Of a DNA stretch of 64,000 bases, positions 35,284-44,165 are shown in pieces. Every line of letters starts with the position of its first letter. The first letter of the stretch is position 1. Source of the DNA: Methylophilaceae bacterium (GTDB lineage: Bacteria > Pseudomonadota > Gammaproteobacteria > Burkholderiales > Methylophilaceae); assembly GCA_947379975.1 (NCBI GenBank), contig CANCPF010000001.1, positions 1 through 64,000 of the forward strand, read 5' to 3'. The notes below the pieces were generated by a model, which saw nothing but the letters and a program-made list of their open reading frames with translations, made no database searches and was not told where the DNA came from. Made by a program: the position numbers and the translations under genes.

Positions 35284-36561
35284 TTACAGTTTCCAACCGT
35301 AAGCGACGCCTAAAGAATCTTGATACATTTTTAGATTCGCTTCACCACCACCAAATCCAGCAGGTATAGATCCGCTACCATTCACACTATTTTCAAACGC
35401 ATGCATATAAGCCAAAGATAACTCAGCCTTATTTTCTAACAGCCAAGTAGTCCCTAAAGTTAAGTGATCTTGCACTACGCCAGGCGCTAAAATATTAAAC
35501 AGTGTTTCGCCGCCACGTATAGGTTGCGTAGAGTGGTTATAACCCGCTCTTAAGGTGAGTTGCTCATTCCAAACATAACTTGCGCCTAGTTTAACGGCGG
35601 TTACATCGCGCCAGCCAAAGCCTGCACCATTATTAGCGCCTAAGCCATTACCAAGGTTTGAAAGAGACAAGTTACCAACCGAAGCCACATCACTATAATT
35701 AATACGTTGCACATCAGCTGCAACCGTTAATTGCGGCGTCGCTTTAACAGCAATACCAACACCGTAGGTTTCAGGAATATCAAAATCTCCACCTTCAGCA
35801 AATAAACCTTTGTACTTATCAAATTTGCTCATATAAGTTTTAGTTTGATAAGTGGCACCTAAAGTCACAAAATCATTCAGTTGACCAATCCAGCCTATGT
35901 GTAGGCCAGCACCGTATGAATTGTCATGGCCTTTATTGGTCACATTGTCGCTAGAAGTTGAGGCTGGAGAAGCAAAGTTTTCTAATCCTTTTGCTGCAAA
36001 GCGCTGGTAAGCCAAATTAACTGACACACCGATAGTGTTGGATGGCGTGAGTTTCCATGTAACCGTAGGCGCAACAAATAGTTGAATTAAATCAATACCG
36101 GCAGGTAAGCTACCAAGCAAAGGCACGGTTTTTTTATAGTCAGTATTCATACCGCCATTGCCGTAAACACTCACACCTAGCGTTACGTCTGGATTAATTT
36201 GTCGGTTATAGCCAAATTCAGGAATGATGAAATTTTTGCTTTCATTGGCATCGTAAGTGCCATTAACGCTTGAGCCACCAAGATTGCCTGAAATTTCTGA
36301 CTCACGAATTGGCCTAAACCAAGTAGCACCTAAGTCGATACGATCACCAATTAAACCCATACCAGCTGGATTAGTCGCGGCTGCCAAAGCATCTTGCGGC
36401 AAAGCAATGCCAACTCCACCCATCCCTTGAGATTTTACACCGTAGCCATGTGCAAAATAGCCATCGGTGGCTGAGGCTTCGGTGCTAGCCAGCAAAACGA
36501 ATAGTGGTAATAACTTTAGAGAGAATTTCATTGCTGAGGTATTGATTGCAGCTGATTTCAT
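35284..36561 (-). CDS. FadL/OmpP1-family outer-membrane transporter
   Basis: A 425-residue outer-membrane barrel that takes up hydrophobic compounds. The signal peptide (MKFSLKLLPLFVLLASTEAS) is followed by the family N-terminus TDGYFAHGYGVKSQGMGGVG and DALAAATNPAGMGLIGDRID, which forms the periplasmic hatch. Later strands include LRAGYNHSTQPI, and the protein ends LGVAYGWKL. I choose the ATG at 36561, preceded by AAAGGCG; the longer frame to 36609 is less likely, and a later ATG at 36531 is also possible. In methylotrophs these proteins are common, substrate unknown. Confidence 0.92.
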   Translation of the reverse strand: MKSAAINTSAMKFSLKLLPLFVLLASTEASATDGYFAHGYGVKSQGMGGVGIALPQDALAAATNPAGMGLIGDRIDLGATWFRPIRESEISGNLGGSSVNGTYDANESKNFIIPEFGYNRQINPDVTLGVSVYGNGGMNTDYKKTVPLLGSLPAGIDLIQLFVAPTVTWKLTPSNTIGVSVNLAYQRFAAKGLENFASPASTSSDNVTNKGHDNSYGAGLHIGWIGQLNDFVTLGATYQTKTYMSKFDKYKGLFAEGGDFDIPETYGVGIAVKATPQLTVAADVQRINYSDVASVGNLSLSNLGNGLGANNGAGFGWRDVTAVKLGASYVWNEQLTLRAGYNHSTQPIRGGETLFNILAPGVVQDHLTLGTTWLLENKAELSLAYMHAFENSVNGSGSIPAGFGGGEANLKMYQDSLGVAYGWKL

Positions 36562-36724
36562 TGAAGCGCCTTTATTTTTAGATATTTTACTTAAGGCGCA
36601 TTTTATCAAGGCATGTTAATTATGTTAAATAATAGATATTTATATTCATATAAGCTAATTGAATATAGAGTTTTGAATAAGGTGGTTTAGATATGGCGCT
36701 TGTAATTAGCTTAAGTTAATAACC

Positions 36725-36764
36725 GATTAATTACCCGAGTAGTCAGCGCTTAGGGTAATTAATC
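36725..36764. other. perfect 12-base inverted repeat
   Basis: GATTAATTACCC (36725-36736) and its exact complement (36753-36764) with a 16-base spacer, between fadL and the TraB/GumN gene. There is no T run; it may be an operator for the FadL gene or an mRNA 3'-end hairpin of the gene upstream. Confidence 0.5.
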
Positions 36765-36780
36765 ATCACAAGAATAGCGC

Positions 36781-37653
36781 TTACTGAATACGCGTTAATT
36801 TAAAACCTGCCTGCTTTAATCTAGCAACTAGGCCACCAGCACCGGCAAGGTGAGAAGCACCGACGGCAACAAACACACGCTTACTATTAGCTTCATCAAC
36901 GATGCGCTGTGCCATCACTACATTTCGCTCATCGAGCAATTTCACCCGCATTTTTGCCCACAAAGCTGCTGGCAACATGCCGCCAGTAATTTTTTCGTCC
37001 AAGGCTGCGACCTTATCGCTATCACCAGCTAAATAAGCATTCATCAGCCGCTCAAAGTCATGCTCTTTTTGGCTAGACGTGCGCTTTAATACCGCACGTA
37101 ACATGACGAGTTGTTCTTCGCGACTGAAGTTATCCATCACGCCAAAATGCTCTTGTGTGTCTTCAATACCAATAACTTCTTTGGCTGACTCTTCAGCTTT
37201 TGTCATTAATAGATTATCTTGCGCGAATGGCGTTAGAGGTTTGGGAGAGTCGAATACCACAGCCAGCAACCAAGGTTTCATATGGGTGGCAGCATCACGG
37301 TGCATTACATGAAACTCGGCTAATTCATAGAGTTTATCTAATTCTTTTGCGGTCAGTATGGTTTTCAAATCACCGTCTGGCATCATAAAAACACTAGGGT
37401 CATTGGGCGCTAAGGTTTCCATCATAAATGCATCAGTGGATTTTAGTGCGTCAGTCACCGCAGGCGTAAAGTCCGTCACACGATTGTCATCGGTATGAAT
37501 GGTGCCAAACAAATAGTTAGTTTTGCCTGCAGGCGACTCAAGCTTCCAAAACAAACCTGGTTCAGCGTAGGCATTGCTTGTGAGAAAAGCTAACAAACAA
37601 AGTGTGGTCAGACTTTTAGATGATTTTTGCAGAAACAAAGATAAAGAAAACAT
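36781..37653 (-). CDS. TraB/GumN-family protein
   Basis: A 290-residue protein with an N-terminal signal segment (LCLLAFLTSNAYA). TraB/GumN blocks are visible: LESPAGKTNYLFGTIHTDDN with the characteristic GTIH, the central region ending in IGIEDTQEHFGVMDNF, and the C-terminal VFVAVGASHLAGAGGLVARL with GxxH. These paired GxxH motifs are proposed to be a metal-dependent hydrolase centre. It may degrade periplasmic peptides, but the function is not established. Confidence 0.9.
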   Translation of the reverse strand: MFSLSLFLQKSSKSLTTLCLLAFLTSNAYAEPGLFWKLESPAGKTNYLFGTIHTDDNRVTDFTPAVTDALKSTDAFMMETLAPNDPSVFMMPDGDLKTILTAKELDKLYELAEFHVMHRDAATHMKPWLLAVVFDSPKPLTPFAQDNLLMTKAEESAKEVIGIEDTQEHFGVMDNFSREEQLVMLRAVLKRTSSQKEHDFERLMNAYLAGDSDKVAALDEKITGGMLPAALWAKMRVKLLDERNVVMAQRIVDEANSKRVFVAVGASHLAGAGGLVARLKQAGFKLTRIQ

Positions 37654-37708
37654 AGGCTACCTTTAAAATTAAGTGTTTATAAATAGCGTAAATACTTATT
37701 TTTTAAGG

Positions 37709-37744
37709 GCCATATTTTCAGAGTTATCTCTCTAAAAATATGGC
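37709..37744 (-). terminator. terminator after ygiQ
   Basis: GCCATATTTT and AAAAATATGGC arms extended by AGAG/CTCT around a short loop, followed on the minus strand by CCTTAAAAAAT. It lies directly after the ygiQ stop. Confidence 0.65.
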
Positions 37745-37769
37745 TAAAATCATATTAGATAAATCACAT

Positions 37770-39941
37770 CTAAGAATATTTACGCTTGTTTTCTGACACT
37801 CGTCTTGGACGAATAGTTCTTTCCAATGGTTTACCACTTACCGTAGTCACAGGTTTGTTTGAAAGCGGCTGCCAAGCAGGAATCAAATGCTGCTTGGTAT
37901 TACCAATCAAGTCTTCTCGGCCCATTTTAATTAAGGCTTCACGCAACATCGGCCAGTTATTAGGGTCGTGATAACGGATAAAAGCCTTATGCAACTTGCG
38001 CACATTACCCGCTTTTGGTATTGCCACATTTTCAGAATCAACCGTGACTTTACGTAGTGGATTTTTGCCTGAATGATACATCGCGGTGGCCATCGCCATA
38101 GGCGTAGGCGTAAACGTTTGTACTTGGTCTAACTTAAAGTCATACTTCTTAAGCCATAGCGCCAAATTCAGCATGTCGTTATCCGTGGTACCAGGATGCG
38201 CGGCAATAAAGTAAGGAATCAAATATTGTTTTTTACCAGCTTCGGCACTAAATTTCTCAAACATGACTTTAAATTCATCATAAGCGCTCATGCCTGGCTT
38301 CATCATTTTGCTTAAAACGTTCTCTTCAGAATGTTCAGGGGCAATTTTCAAGTAGCCGCCCACATGGTGCTGGACTAATTCTTTGACATATTCTGGTGAT
38401 TTAACGGCAAGATCGTAACGCACACCACTACCGATTAATATTTTTTTCACACCTTTAATCGCACGCGCTTTACGGTAAAGTTGTATTAAAGCGGTATGGT
38501 CGGTATTCAGATTTTCGCAAATACCCGGATAAACACAGCTCATTTTACGGCAAGACTTTTCAATCGCTTCGCTTTTGCAGGCAATGCGATACATATTCGC
38601 TGTAGGCCCACCAAGGTCAGAAATCACGCCGGTAAAGCCTTCCACTTTATCGCGAATTTCTTCCACCTCTTTTAAAATGCTGGCCTCACTACGGCTTTGA
38701 ATAATGCGGCCTTCATGCTCGGTAATACTACAAAACGTACAACCGCCAAAGCAGCCACGCATAATATTCACACTAAAACGTATCATCTCCCACGCTGGAA
38801 TTTTGGCGTCTTTGTACTCAGGATGCGGTTTACGCGCATACGGCATATCGTACACATAATCCATTTCTTTGGTCGTCAGCGGAATCGGTGGCGGATTAAG
38901 CCAGACTTCGCGGTCGCCATGCTTTTGTACTAACGCACGCGCATTGCCGGGGTTGGCTTCTAAATGCAGTACACGTGAAGCATGCGCATACAGTACTGGA
39001 TCTGCTGCTACAGCTTCATAATCAGGCAAACGCACCACTTGTTTCGCTCTGTCCGCTTTGGGCTTACGGATAATTTCAATGGCTTTTGTGCCTTCTGGTA
39101 AAGCCTCTTTTTCAGTAGTCGCACCCGGCTTATTTTCATCCGTTGCACAACTCGCGTCAGCTTTACCCATTTTCATTTCATACGGGTCAACCGGTTTATC
39201 CACCACGCCAGGACGATCTAACTTAGTACTTTCAATCTCGCTCCAACCTTCTGGAATCTTTTTGCGCAAAAAAGCCGTACCGCGAATATCTTGGATATCC
39301 GCTACTTTTTCACCTTTGGCGATACGGTGACTAATTTCCACCAAGGCACGCTCGGCGTTACCATAAAGCAAAATATCCGCTTTAGAATCCACCAAAATAC
39401 TGCGGCGAACTTTATCGCTCCAATAATCGTAATGCGCAATACGGCGCAAACTGGCTTCAATACTGCCAATAATTAATGGCACGTCAGAATAGGCCTCGCG
39501 GCAACGCTGGCTATACACTAACACGGCGCGGTCTGGTCGTTTGTTAGGCGCGGCGTCTGGCGTATAAGCATCATCACTACGGATTTTTCTATCAGCAGTA
39601 TAACGATTAACCATGCTATCCATATTGCCGGCGGTCACACCAAAATACAGATTAGGCTTGCCTAACACTTTAAACGCATCGGCATTTTGCCAATCCGGCT
39701 GGGCAATAATGCCCACACGAAAACCTTGCGCTTCTAATAAACGTCCAACTAAAGCTGCCCCAAAACTTGGGTGATCAATATAACAATCGCCAGACACTAA
39801 AATAATGTCGCAACTATCCCAGCCCAACACATCCATCTCGGTGCGGCTCATGGGCAATATAGGTGCCGCACCAAACCGCTTCGCCCAATACGGGCGATAG
39901 GTATGAATCGGCTTTGCAAGCATGGTTAAGTATTGTTCCAA
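37770..39941 (-). CDS. ygiQ: YgiQ-family radical SAM protein
   Basis: A 723-residue protein. The N-terminal domain has LPMSRTEMDVLGWDSCDIIL and DHPSFGAALVGRLLEAQGF; the radical SAM core starts at about residue 375, with GCFGGCTFCSITEHEGR providing the three cysteines for the 4Fe-4S cluster, then VISDLGGPTANMYRI and YLKIAPEHSEENVLSKMMKP. Reaction and substrate are unknown. The first possible start is TTG at 39941; the ATG at 39923 is equally plausible. An insert of about 40 residues with acidic and lysine-rich sequence (around residue 255) precedes the core. Confidence 0.94.
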   Translation of the reverse strand: MEQYLTMLAKPIHTYRPYWAKRFGAAPILPMSRTEMDVLGWDSCDIILVSGDCYIDHPSFGAALVGRLLEAQGFRVGIIAQPDWQNADAFKVLGKPNLYFGVTAGNMDSMVNRYTADRKIRSDDAYTPDAAPNKRPDRAVLVYSQRCREAYSDVPLIIGSIEASLRRIAHYDYWSDKVRRSILVDSKADILLYGNAERALVEISHRIAKGEKVADIQDIRGTAFLRKKIPEGWSEIESTKLDRPGVVDKPVDPYEMKMGKADASCATDENKPGATTEKEALPEGTKAIEIIRKPKADRAKQVVRLPDYEAVAADPVLYAHASRVLHLEANPGNARALVQKHGDREVWLNPPPIPLTTKEMDYVYDMPYARKPHPEYKDAKIPAWEMIRFSVNIMRGCFGGCTFCSITEHEGRIIQSRSEASILKEVEEIRDKVEGFTGVISDLGGPTANMYRIACKSEAIEKSCRKMSCVYPGICENLNTDHTALIQLYRKARAIKGVKKILIGSGVRYDLAVKSPEYVKELVQHHVGGYLKIAPEHSEENVLSKMMKPGMSAYDEFKVMFEKFSAEAGKKQYLIPYFIAAHPGTTDNDMLNLALWLKKYDFKLDQVQTFTPTPMAMATAMYHSGKNPLRKVTVDSENVAIPKAGNVRKLHKAFIRYHDPNNWPMLREALIKMGREDLIGNTKQHLIPAWQPLSNKPVTTVSGKPLERTIRPRRVSENKRKYS

Positions 39942-40048
39942 GGTATTCGCTATAAATTTTAAAGTGTGCGCATTTTACGCGCTAATTGTATGATTAAGAA
40001 GCTTTTTTTATAAAATTATAGCGCTAGTAACCCTACTAATAATATTGT

Positions 40049-40399
40049 CTATAATAAATCTATGCCGAATTGTTTTATCAATAATGCAAACAATAAAAAG
40101 ACGATTGTGGTGAATATCACGCAAGTAATTAAACTAAGTACAAAGCCCAATTTAGGCAATAAATACGGGAATAGTAAAAACATCGGCAAGGTTGGTAGCA
40201 CGAACCAAAAAGTATAATAAGCATGATTAGCAATTTTGCTTAGTGGCTGCTGTTCCACATAAAGCCAAATCAACGTAAGTACCGTGACTATAGGCAAGGC
40301 GGCAATTAGTCCGCCCAATTTATCGCTTCTTTTTGCAAATTCAGACACCAGCACTACCACACCGGCGGTGACTAAATATTTGAGAATGAGATATTGCAT
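40049..40399 (-). CDS. DUF3147 membrane protein
   Basis: A 116-residue protein with four hydrophobic segments, containing LVTAGVVVLVSEFAKRSDKL and LGGLIAALPIVTVLTLIWLY, the DUF3147 signature. Function is unknown. An unusually strong AGGAGG ribosome-binding site lies six bases before the ATG. It begins 31 bases after the multicopper oxidase gene, so it is probably the last gene of the copper-related operon. Confidence 0.85.
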   Translation of the reverse strand: MQYLILKYLVTAGVVVLVSEFAKRSDKLGGLIAALPIVTVLTLIWLYVEQQPLSKIANHAYYTFWFVLPTLPMFLLFPYLLPKLGFVLSLITCVIFTTIVFLLFALLIKQFGIDLL

Positions 40400-40430
40400 A
40401 ACGATCCTCCTGATTTACAACTAATTATGT

Positions 40431-41840
40431 TTAATGTCCGGCGTGCCCGGTAGGCTTTCGTACCTGAACTTCTAGCGCAGAATTATCCTCAGTCATTGTC
40501 GGCCGCTGCACTGCTGGCGCTTCACCAACAAACTCATAAGCGACAGTACCTTTGGGAAATTGGTAACTTCCTGGGTCTTTATAGTCATCTCGGGCTAGAC
40601 CTTCGCGTACTTTTAGCGTGGAAAACATGCCGCCCATATCAATCGCACCAAATTGACCGACGCCAGTCATCATCGGCAGGGTATTTTCTGGTAAGGGCAT
40701 TTCCATCGCTCGTGACATTTCACTCATTTCCGCCATACCGGTTTTTCCCATCGCCATATAGTCGGGGACTAAATTACTAATTTTCTCTAACAAGTCGTCC
40801 TGCTCTACACCGATTAAAGTTGGCGCTTGATGTCCCATCGCGTTCATGGTGTGATGGCTTTTATGACAATGCAAAGCCCAGTCACCTAGATTATCCGCCA
40901 CAAATTCTATCGCACGCATTTGCCCTACACCAATATCTGTGGTCACTTCTGGCCATCTGGCACTAGGCTGCACCCAACCGCCATCGGTACCGGTAACCTG
41001 AAAACTATGCCCATGCAAATGTATCGGATGATTGGTCATAGTGAGATTACCAACACGTATCCGTACTCGATCATTTTTACCTACAACTAAAGGATCTATA
41101 CCCGGAAATGCGCGACTATTCCAAGTCCATAAATTGAAATCCAGCATGGTATTTACTTTCGGTGTATAACTGCCCGGCTCTATATCGTAAGCGTTTAGTA
41201 GAAATATAAAATCTCTATCGACCTGCATGATTTTTGGATTTTTTGGGTGCGTCACCCAACTGCCCATCATGCCCATCGCCATTTGCGTCATTTCATCGGC
41301 ATGCGGATGATACATAAACGTGCCGGCGCGCTTGGCTTCAAACTCGTAAACAAACGTTTTTCCTACCGGGATTGCTGGCTGAGTAAGTCCACTCACGCCA
41401 TCCATGCCATTGGGCAGTGGTTGGCCGTGCCAATGGATACTGGTCACTTCTGGCAAGCGATTAGTCACAAAAATGCGCACCCGATCACCTTCAACCACCT
41501 CTATGGTCGGGCCTGGACTTTGGCCGTTATAGCCCCATAAATGCGCTTTCATACCGGGGGCAATCTCACGCAATACTGGCTCTGCCACTAAATGAAACTC
41601 TTTAACGCCGGCTTTCATGCGCCAAGGCAAACTCCAACCGTTCAGCGTGACTACCGGATTGTAAGGTCGGCCAGTATTGGGATGAAGTGGCGCTTGCGTA
41701 TGGCCTTTATCAGCCGATATGATTTCTGGCAAGGCAGCCATTGCAACTTTACTCACCGCGGATGCGGCAATGCCAGCACCTGCCAGCTTAAAAAAATTAC
41801 GACGGCTAAATTTAGCATTAGTCTGAGAATTATCCATCAT
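40431..41840 (-). CDS. two-domain multicopper oxidase with Met-rich tail, Tat-exported
   Basis: A 469-residue oxidase exported by the Tat pathway (SRRNFFKLAGAG at 12-23). Copper ligands lie in SIHWHGQPLPNG (His136, His138), FMYHPHADEM (His178, His180), HPIHLHGHSF (271-280) and LHCHKSHHTMNAM (His324, Cys325, His326, then His and Met335). HWH and HCH are only about 190 residues apart, against roughly 350-400 in three-domain oxidases, so this is a two-cupredoxin enzyme with the type 1 site in domain 2. A methionine-rich tail (about 370-420) could bind copper. Its start overlaps the TolC stop by one base. Confidence 0.92.
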   Translation of the reverse strand: MMDNSQTNAKFSRRNFFKLAGAGIAASAVSKVAMAALPEIISADKGHTQAPLHPNTGRPYNPVVTLNGWSLPWRMKAGVKEFHLVAEPVLREIAPGMKAHLWGYNGQSPGPTIEVVEGDRVRIFVTNRLPEVTSIHWHGQPLPNGMDGVSGLTQPAIPVGKTFVYEFEAKRAGTFMYHPHADEMTQMAMGMMGSWVTHPKNPKIMQVDRDFIFLLNAYDIEPGSYTPKVNTMLDFNLWTWNSRAFPGIDPLVVGKNDRVRIRVGNLTMTNHPIHLHGHSFQVTGTDGGWVQPSARWPEVTTDIGVGQMRAIEFVADNLGDWALHCHKSHHTMNAMGHQAPTLIGVEQDDLLEKISNLVPDYMAMGKTGMAEMSEMSRAMEMPLPENTLPMMTGVGQFGAIDMGGMFSTLKVREGLARDDYKDPGSYQFPKGTVAYEFVGEAPAVQRPTMTEDNSALEVQVRKPTGHAGH

Positions 41841-43204
41841 TAGCGCCCTTCTTTATCATTGGTGATACCGCTAAGTGTCATTTGCAACGCTGCTTCAGCC
41901 AGCCAAAAATCATGTAGCTTAGTGATATAGCCGTTCACACTAATTACCTGTGCACGCGCATCAGCGAGCAGCTCAAACGGACTAATTAACATGCCGTTAT
42001 AGCGCAATTGATCTTCATCCAATATTTTTTTTCGCAATGGCACAATCTCATCACGATAATGTTTTGCCATCTGGTAACTAGCTAGATAATGACTGTGCGC
42101 TTCGATTACTTCGGACTTTGCATCGAACACCATTTGCGCCGCATTATTGACCGCCTGCATGTAGATTGCCTCTGCCCGCGCAACCTTCGCCTCGCCCCAA
42201 TCAAACAAAGGTAATTCAAAACTGAACTCCACGCCTTTTTTATAAGGGCTGCTACGCTGACCTTCCAGCACTCTCGCTGGCCCAATTTCCAGCACATTGA
42301 TAAAACGGGTAGTTTTACTAAGGCCTAGTTTTTTTGCTAACGCTTGGGTTTCTAAACGCATGGCCTGTAAATCTAGTCGCTGTTCAAAAGCACTTGCTTC
42401 AAAACGCTGCAATTCATCGATAGTTTTAGGCAAATCTGGCAAACGATCCTGCAAGTTAAGCTGTTCTACCGGCAACATAAGTAAGCGCGACAATGCCGCG
42501 TACGCAGTGGTTTGTTGATTTTTGGCATTAGCCAAATCCTGCTCTGCATCGGCATAAAAGCTCTGCTCTCTAGCGAGTTCCAACTGATTCCAATTGCCCG
42601 CTTTCAGCATGCGACGCGCCAACTCTGCGCTAGCTTCTGCCGACTCCTTGACCTGTGCGCTATAGCGCTGATGCTCATTTGCCGCCAGCGCATTAAAATA
42701 AGCCTGCCGCGTTTGCTGCGCTAATTGCAAAACATTCAAGGCGACCATTTTTTTAGTTTTTTCAAAATTACCACGCTCAATTTCCTGCATTTTTGGCATG
42801 GTAATCAGCGAAAAAATATTAAAAGTAAGTGCCTGTTCAATTTTGTAATCACCACTATTTCTTGCGTACAACATAGAAAATTTTGGGTTAGGTAAACGCC
42901 CAGCCTGCACGACATCAGCCTCAGATATACCTAAGCTATAAAATGAAGCCTGCAAAGCTTTATTATTGAGTAGCGCGATTTGTACGGCACTTTCAACGTC
43001 CATCGGCTGCTTTAATAATTCGCTGACACGAGCAGCGACTATTTTTTGCTCAGTATCGGTTTTTGGCCAAACCAGTGATTGCTTGATATATGGCGCACTA
43101 GACTCTTTTACACCGCTTAAGCCGCCATCTTCAGTAAAAGTCGCGCAAGCACTCAAAATAATGCTGCTGAATATGCTTAAAACAACTAACTTGAAAAAAT
43201 TCAT
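41840..43204 (-). CDS. TolC-family outer-membrane lipoprotein
   Basis: A 454-residue efflux channel of the OEP/TolC family. The signal ends in a lipobox LSAC, so it is a lipoprotein. OEP repeats include VESAVQIALLNNKALQASFY and GRLPNPKFSMLYAR in the first half and FELPLFDWGEAKVARAEAIY in the second. It would form the outer-membrane exit for an RND or other pump, but no pump gene is in the window. Co-transcription with a copper oxidase points to metal export; this is inferred from context. Confidence 0.92.
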   Translation of the reverse strand: MNFFKLVVLSIFSSIILSACATFTEDGGLSGVKESSAPYIKQSLVWPKTDTEQKIVAARVSELLKQPMDVESAVQIALLNNKALQASFYSLGISEADVVQAGRLPNPKFSMLYARNSGDYKIEQALTFNIFSLITMPKMQEIERGNFEKTKKMVALNVLQLAQQTRQAYFNALAANEHQRYSAQVKESAEASAELARRMLKAGNWNQLELAREQSFYADAEQDLANAKNQQTTAYAALSRLLMLPVEQLNLQDRLPDLPKTIDELQRFEASAFEQRLDLQAMRLETQALAKKLGLSKTTRFINVLEIGPARVLEGQRSSPYKKGVEFSFELPLFDWGEAKVARAEAIYMQAVNNAAQMVFDAKSEVIEAHSHYLASYQMAKHYRDEIVPLRKKILDEDQLRYNGMLISPFELLADARAQVISVNGYITKLHDFWLAEAALQMTLSGITNDKEGR

Positions 43205-43258
43205 ATAAAATCCACCGACTGATTAACTAATCTTGCCAACTATGCTTGGCACTTCCGC

Positions 43259-43284
43259 TTGAGCCTTACAATTTGAGCCTTACA
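43259..43284. promoter_or_regulatory. tandem direct repeat TTGAGCCTTACA before the copper operon
   Basis: TTGAGCCTTACA occurs at 43259-43270 and again at 43273-43284 (period 14 bases), about 60 bases upstream of the TolC start. It may be a regulator site; CueR- and CusR-type palindromes were not seen. Confidence 0.35.
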
Positions 43285-43430
43285 GTAAGTACAACAAAAT
43301 CTGAAGTATTAAAATAGTATTATGCATCCACGCATCATCGCATACCTATTATTTAATCCTAAATGTATAAAATTGGTCTAAATGTGCGCAAACAGTATTA
43401 TCCTGCGACCGCAAAATTAAAACAAAGTTT

Positions 43431-44123
43431 ATGAGCCACGCCTATTACCAACTACCCAACGGACGCGTTGCTGCTATTGATGGAGATTGCGACTTTCCGC
43501 CATTACACCAAGCGCTTATTGAACCGAACGGCTTAATTGCCATTGGCGGAGATTTATCATTCGAGCGATTATTAAGTGCTTATCGGCAAGGCATATTTCC
43601 TTGGTTTAGCGATGGCGAACCGATAATGTGGTGGAGCCCAAACCCACGTATGGTGCTTTATCCAGATGAATTAAAAATATCAAATTCACTTAAAAAAACA
43701 CTCAAAAACTGCCCGTTTGAAATACGTTTTAACAGTGCATTTGCTCAGGTAATTAGCGAGTGTAGCAACACTGCAAGAGCAGGCCAACCAGGCACATGGA
43801 TTACGGCTGATATTATTGAGGCTTATTGTAGATTGCACGCGGCAGGCTATGCCATGAGTACGGAATGCTGGCTGGATAACAAATTGGTAGGTGGCTGCTA
43901 TGGCGTTAAAATTGGCCATATGTTTTATGGCGAGAGCATGTTTCATCATGTGACTGATGCTTCAAAAGTGGCTTTTGTGAGCTTAGTAAAAAAATTAAAA
44001 GACCAAGGTGTAGGTCTGATCGATTGTCAGATGAAAACAGCACATTTAACAAGTTTAGGTGCGAAAGAAATTAGCCGAGATGACTTCATATCGCAGCTAT
44101 CAGAGCTGATAAGAAGTGTCTAA
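43431..44123 (+). CDS. aat: leucyl/phenylalanyl-tRNA-protein transferase
   Basis: A 230-residue aminoacyltransferase that adds Leu or Phe to proteins beginning with Arg or Lys, marking them for ClpAP. The blocks LIAIGGDLSFERLLSAYRQG, IFPWFSDGEPIMWWSPNPRM and the later GGCYGVKIGHMFYGESMF, followed by DASKVAF, are conserved. Length is normal. bpt follows 43 bases downstream, so both N-degron transferases are made together. Confidence 0.97.
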   Translation: MSHAYYQLPNGRVAAIDGDCDFPPLHQALIEPNGLIAIGGDLSFERLLSAYRQGIFPWFSDGEPIMWWSPNPRMVLYPDELKISNSLKKTLKNCPFEIRFNSAFAQVISECSNTARAGQPGTWITADIIEAYCRLHAAGYAMSTECWLDNKLVGGCYGVKIGHMFYGESMFHHVTDASKVAFVSLVKKLKDQGVGLIDCQMKTAHLTSLGAKEISRDDFISQLSELIRSV

Positions 44124-44165
44124 AAATTCATACAAAAATGTATCACTAGGTTTATAATTTTTTCT

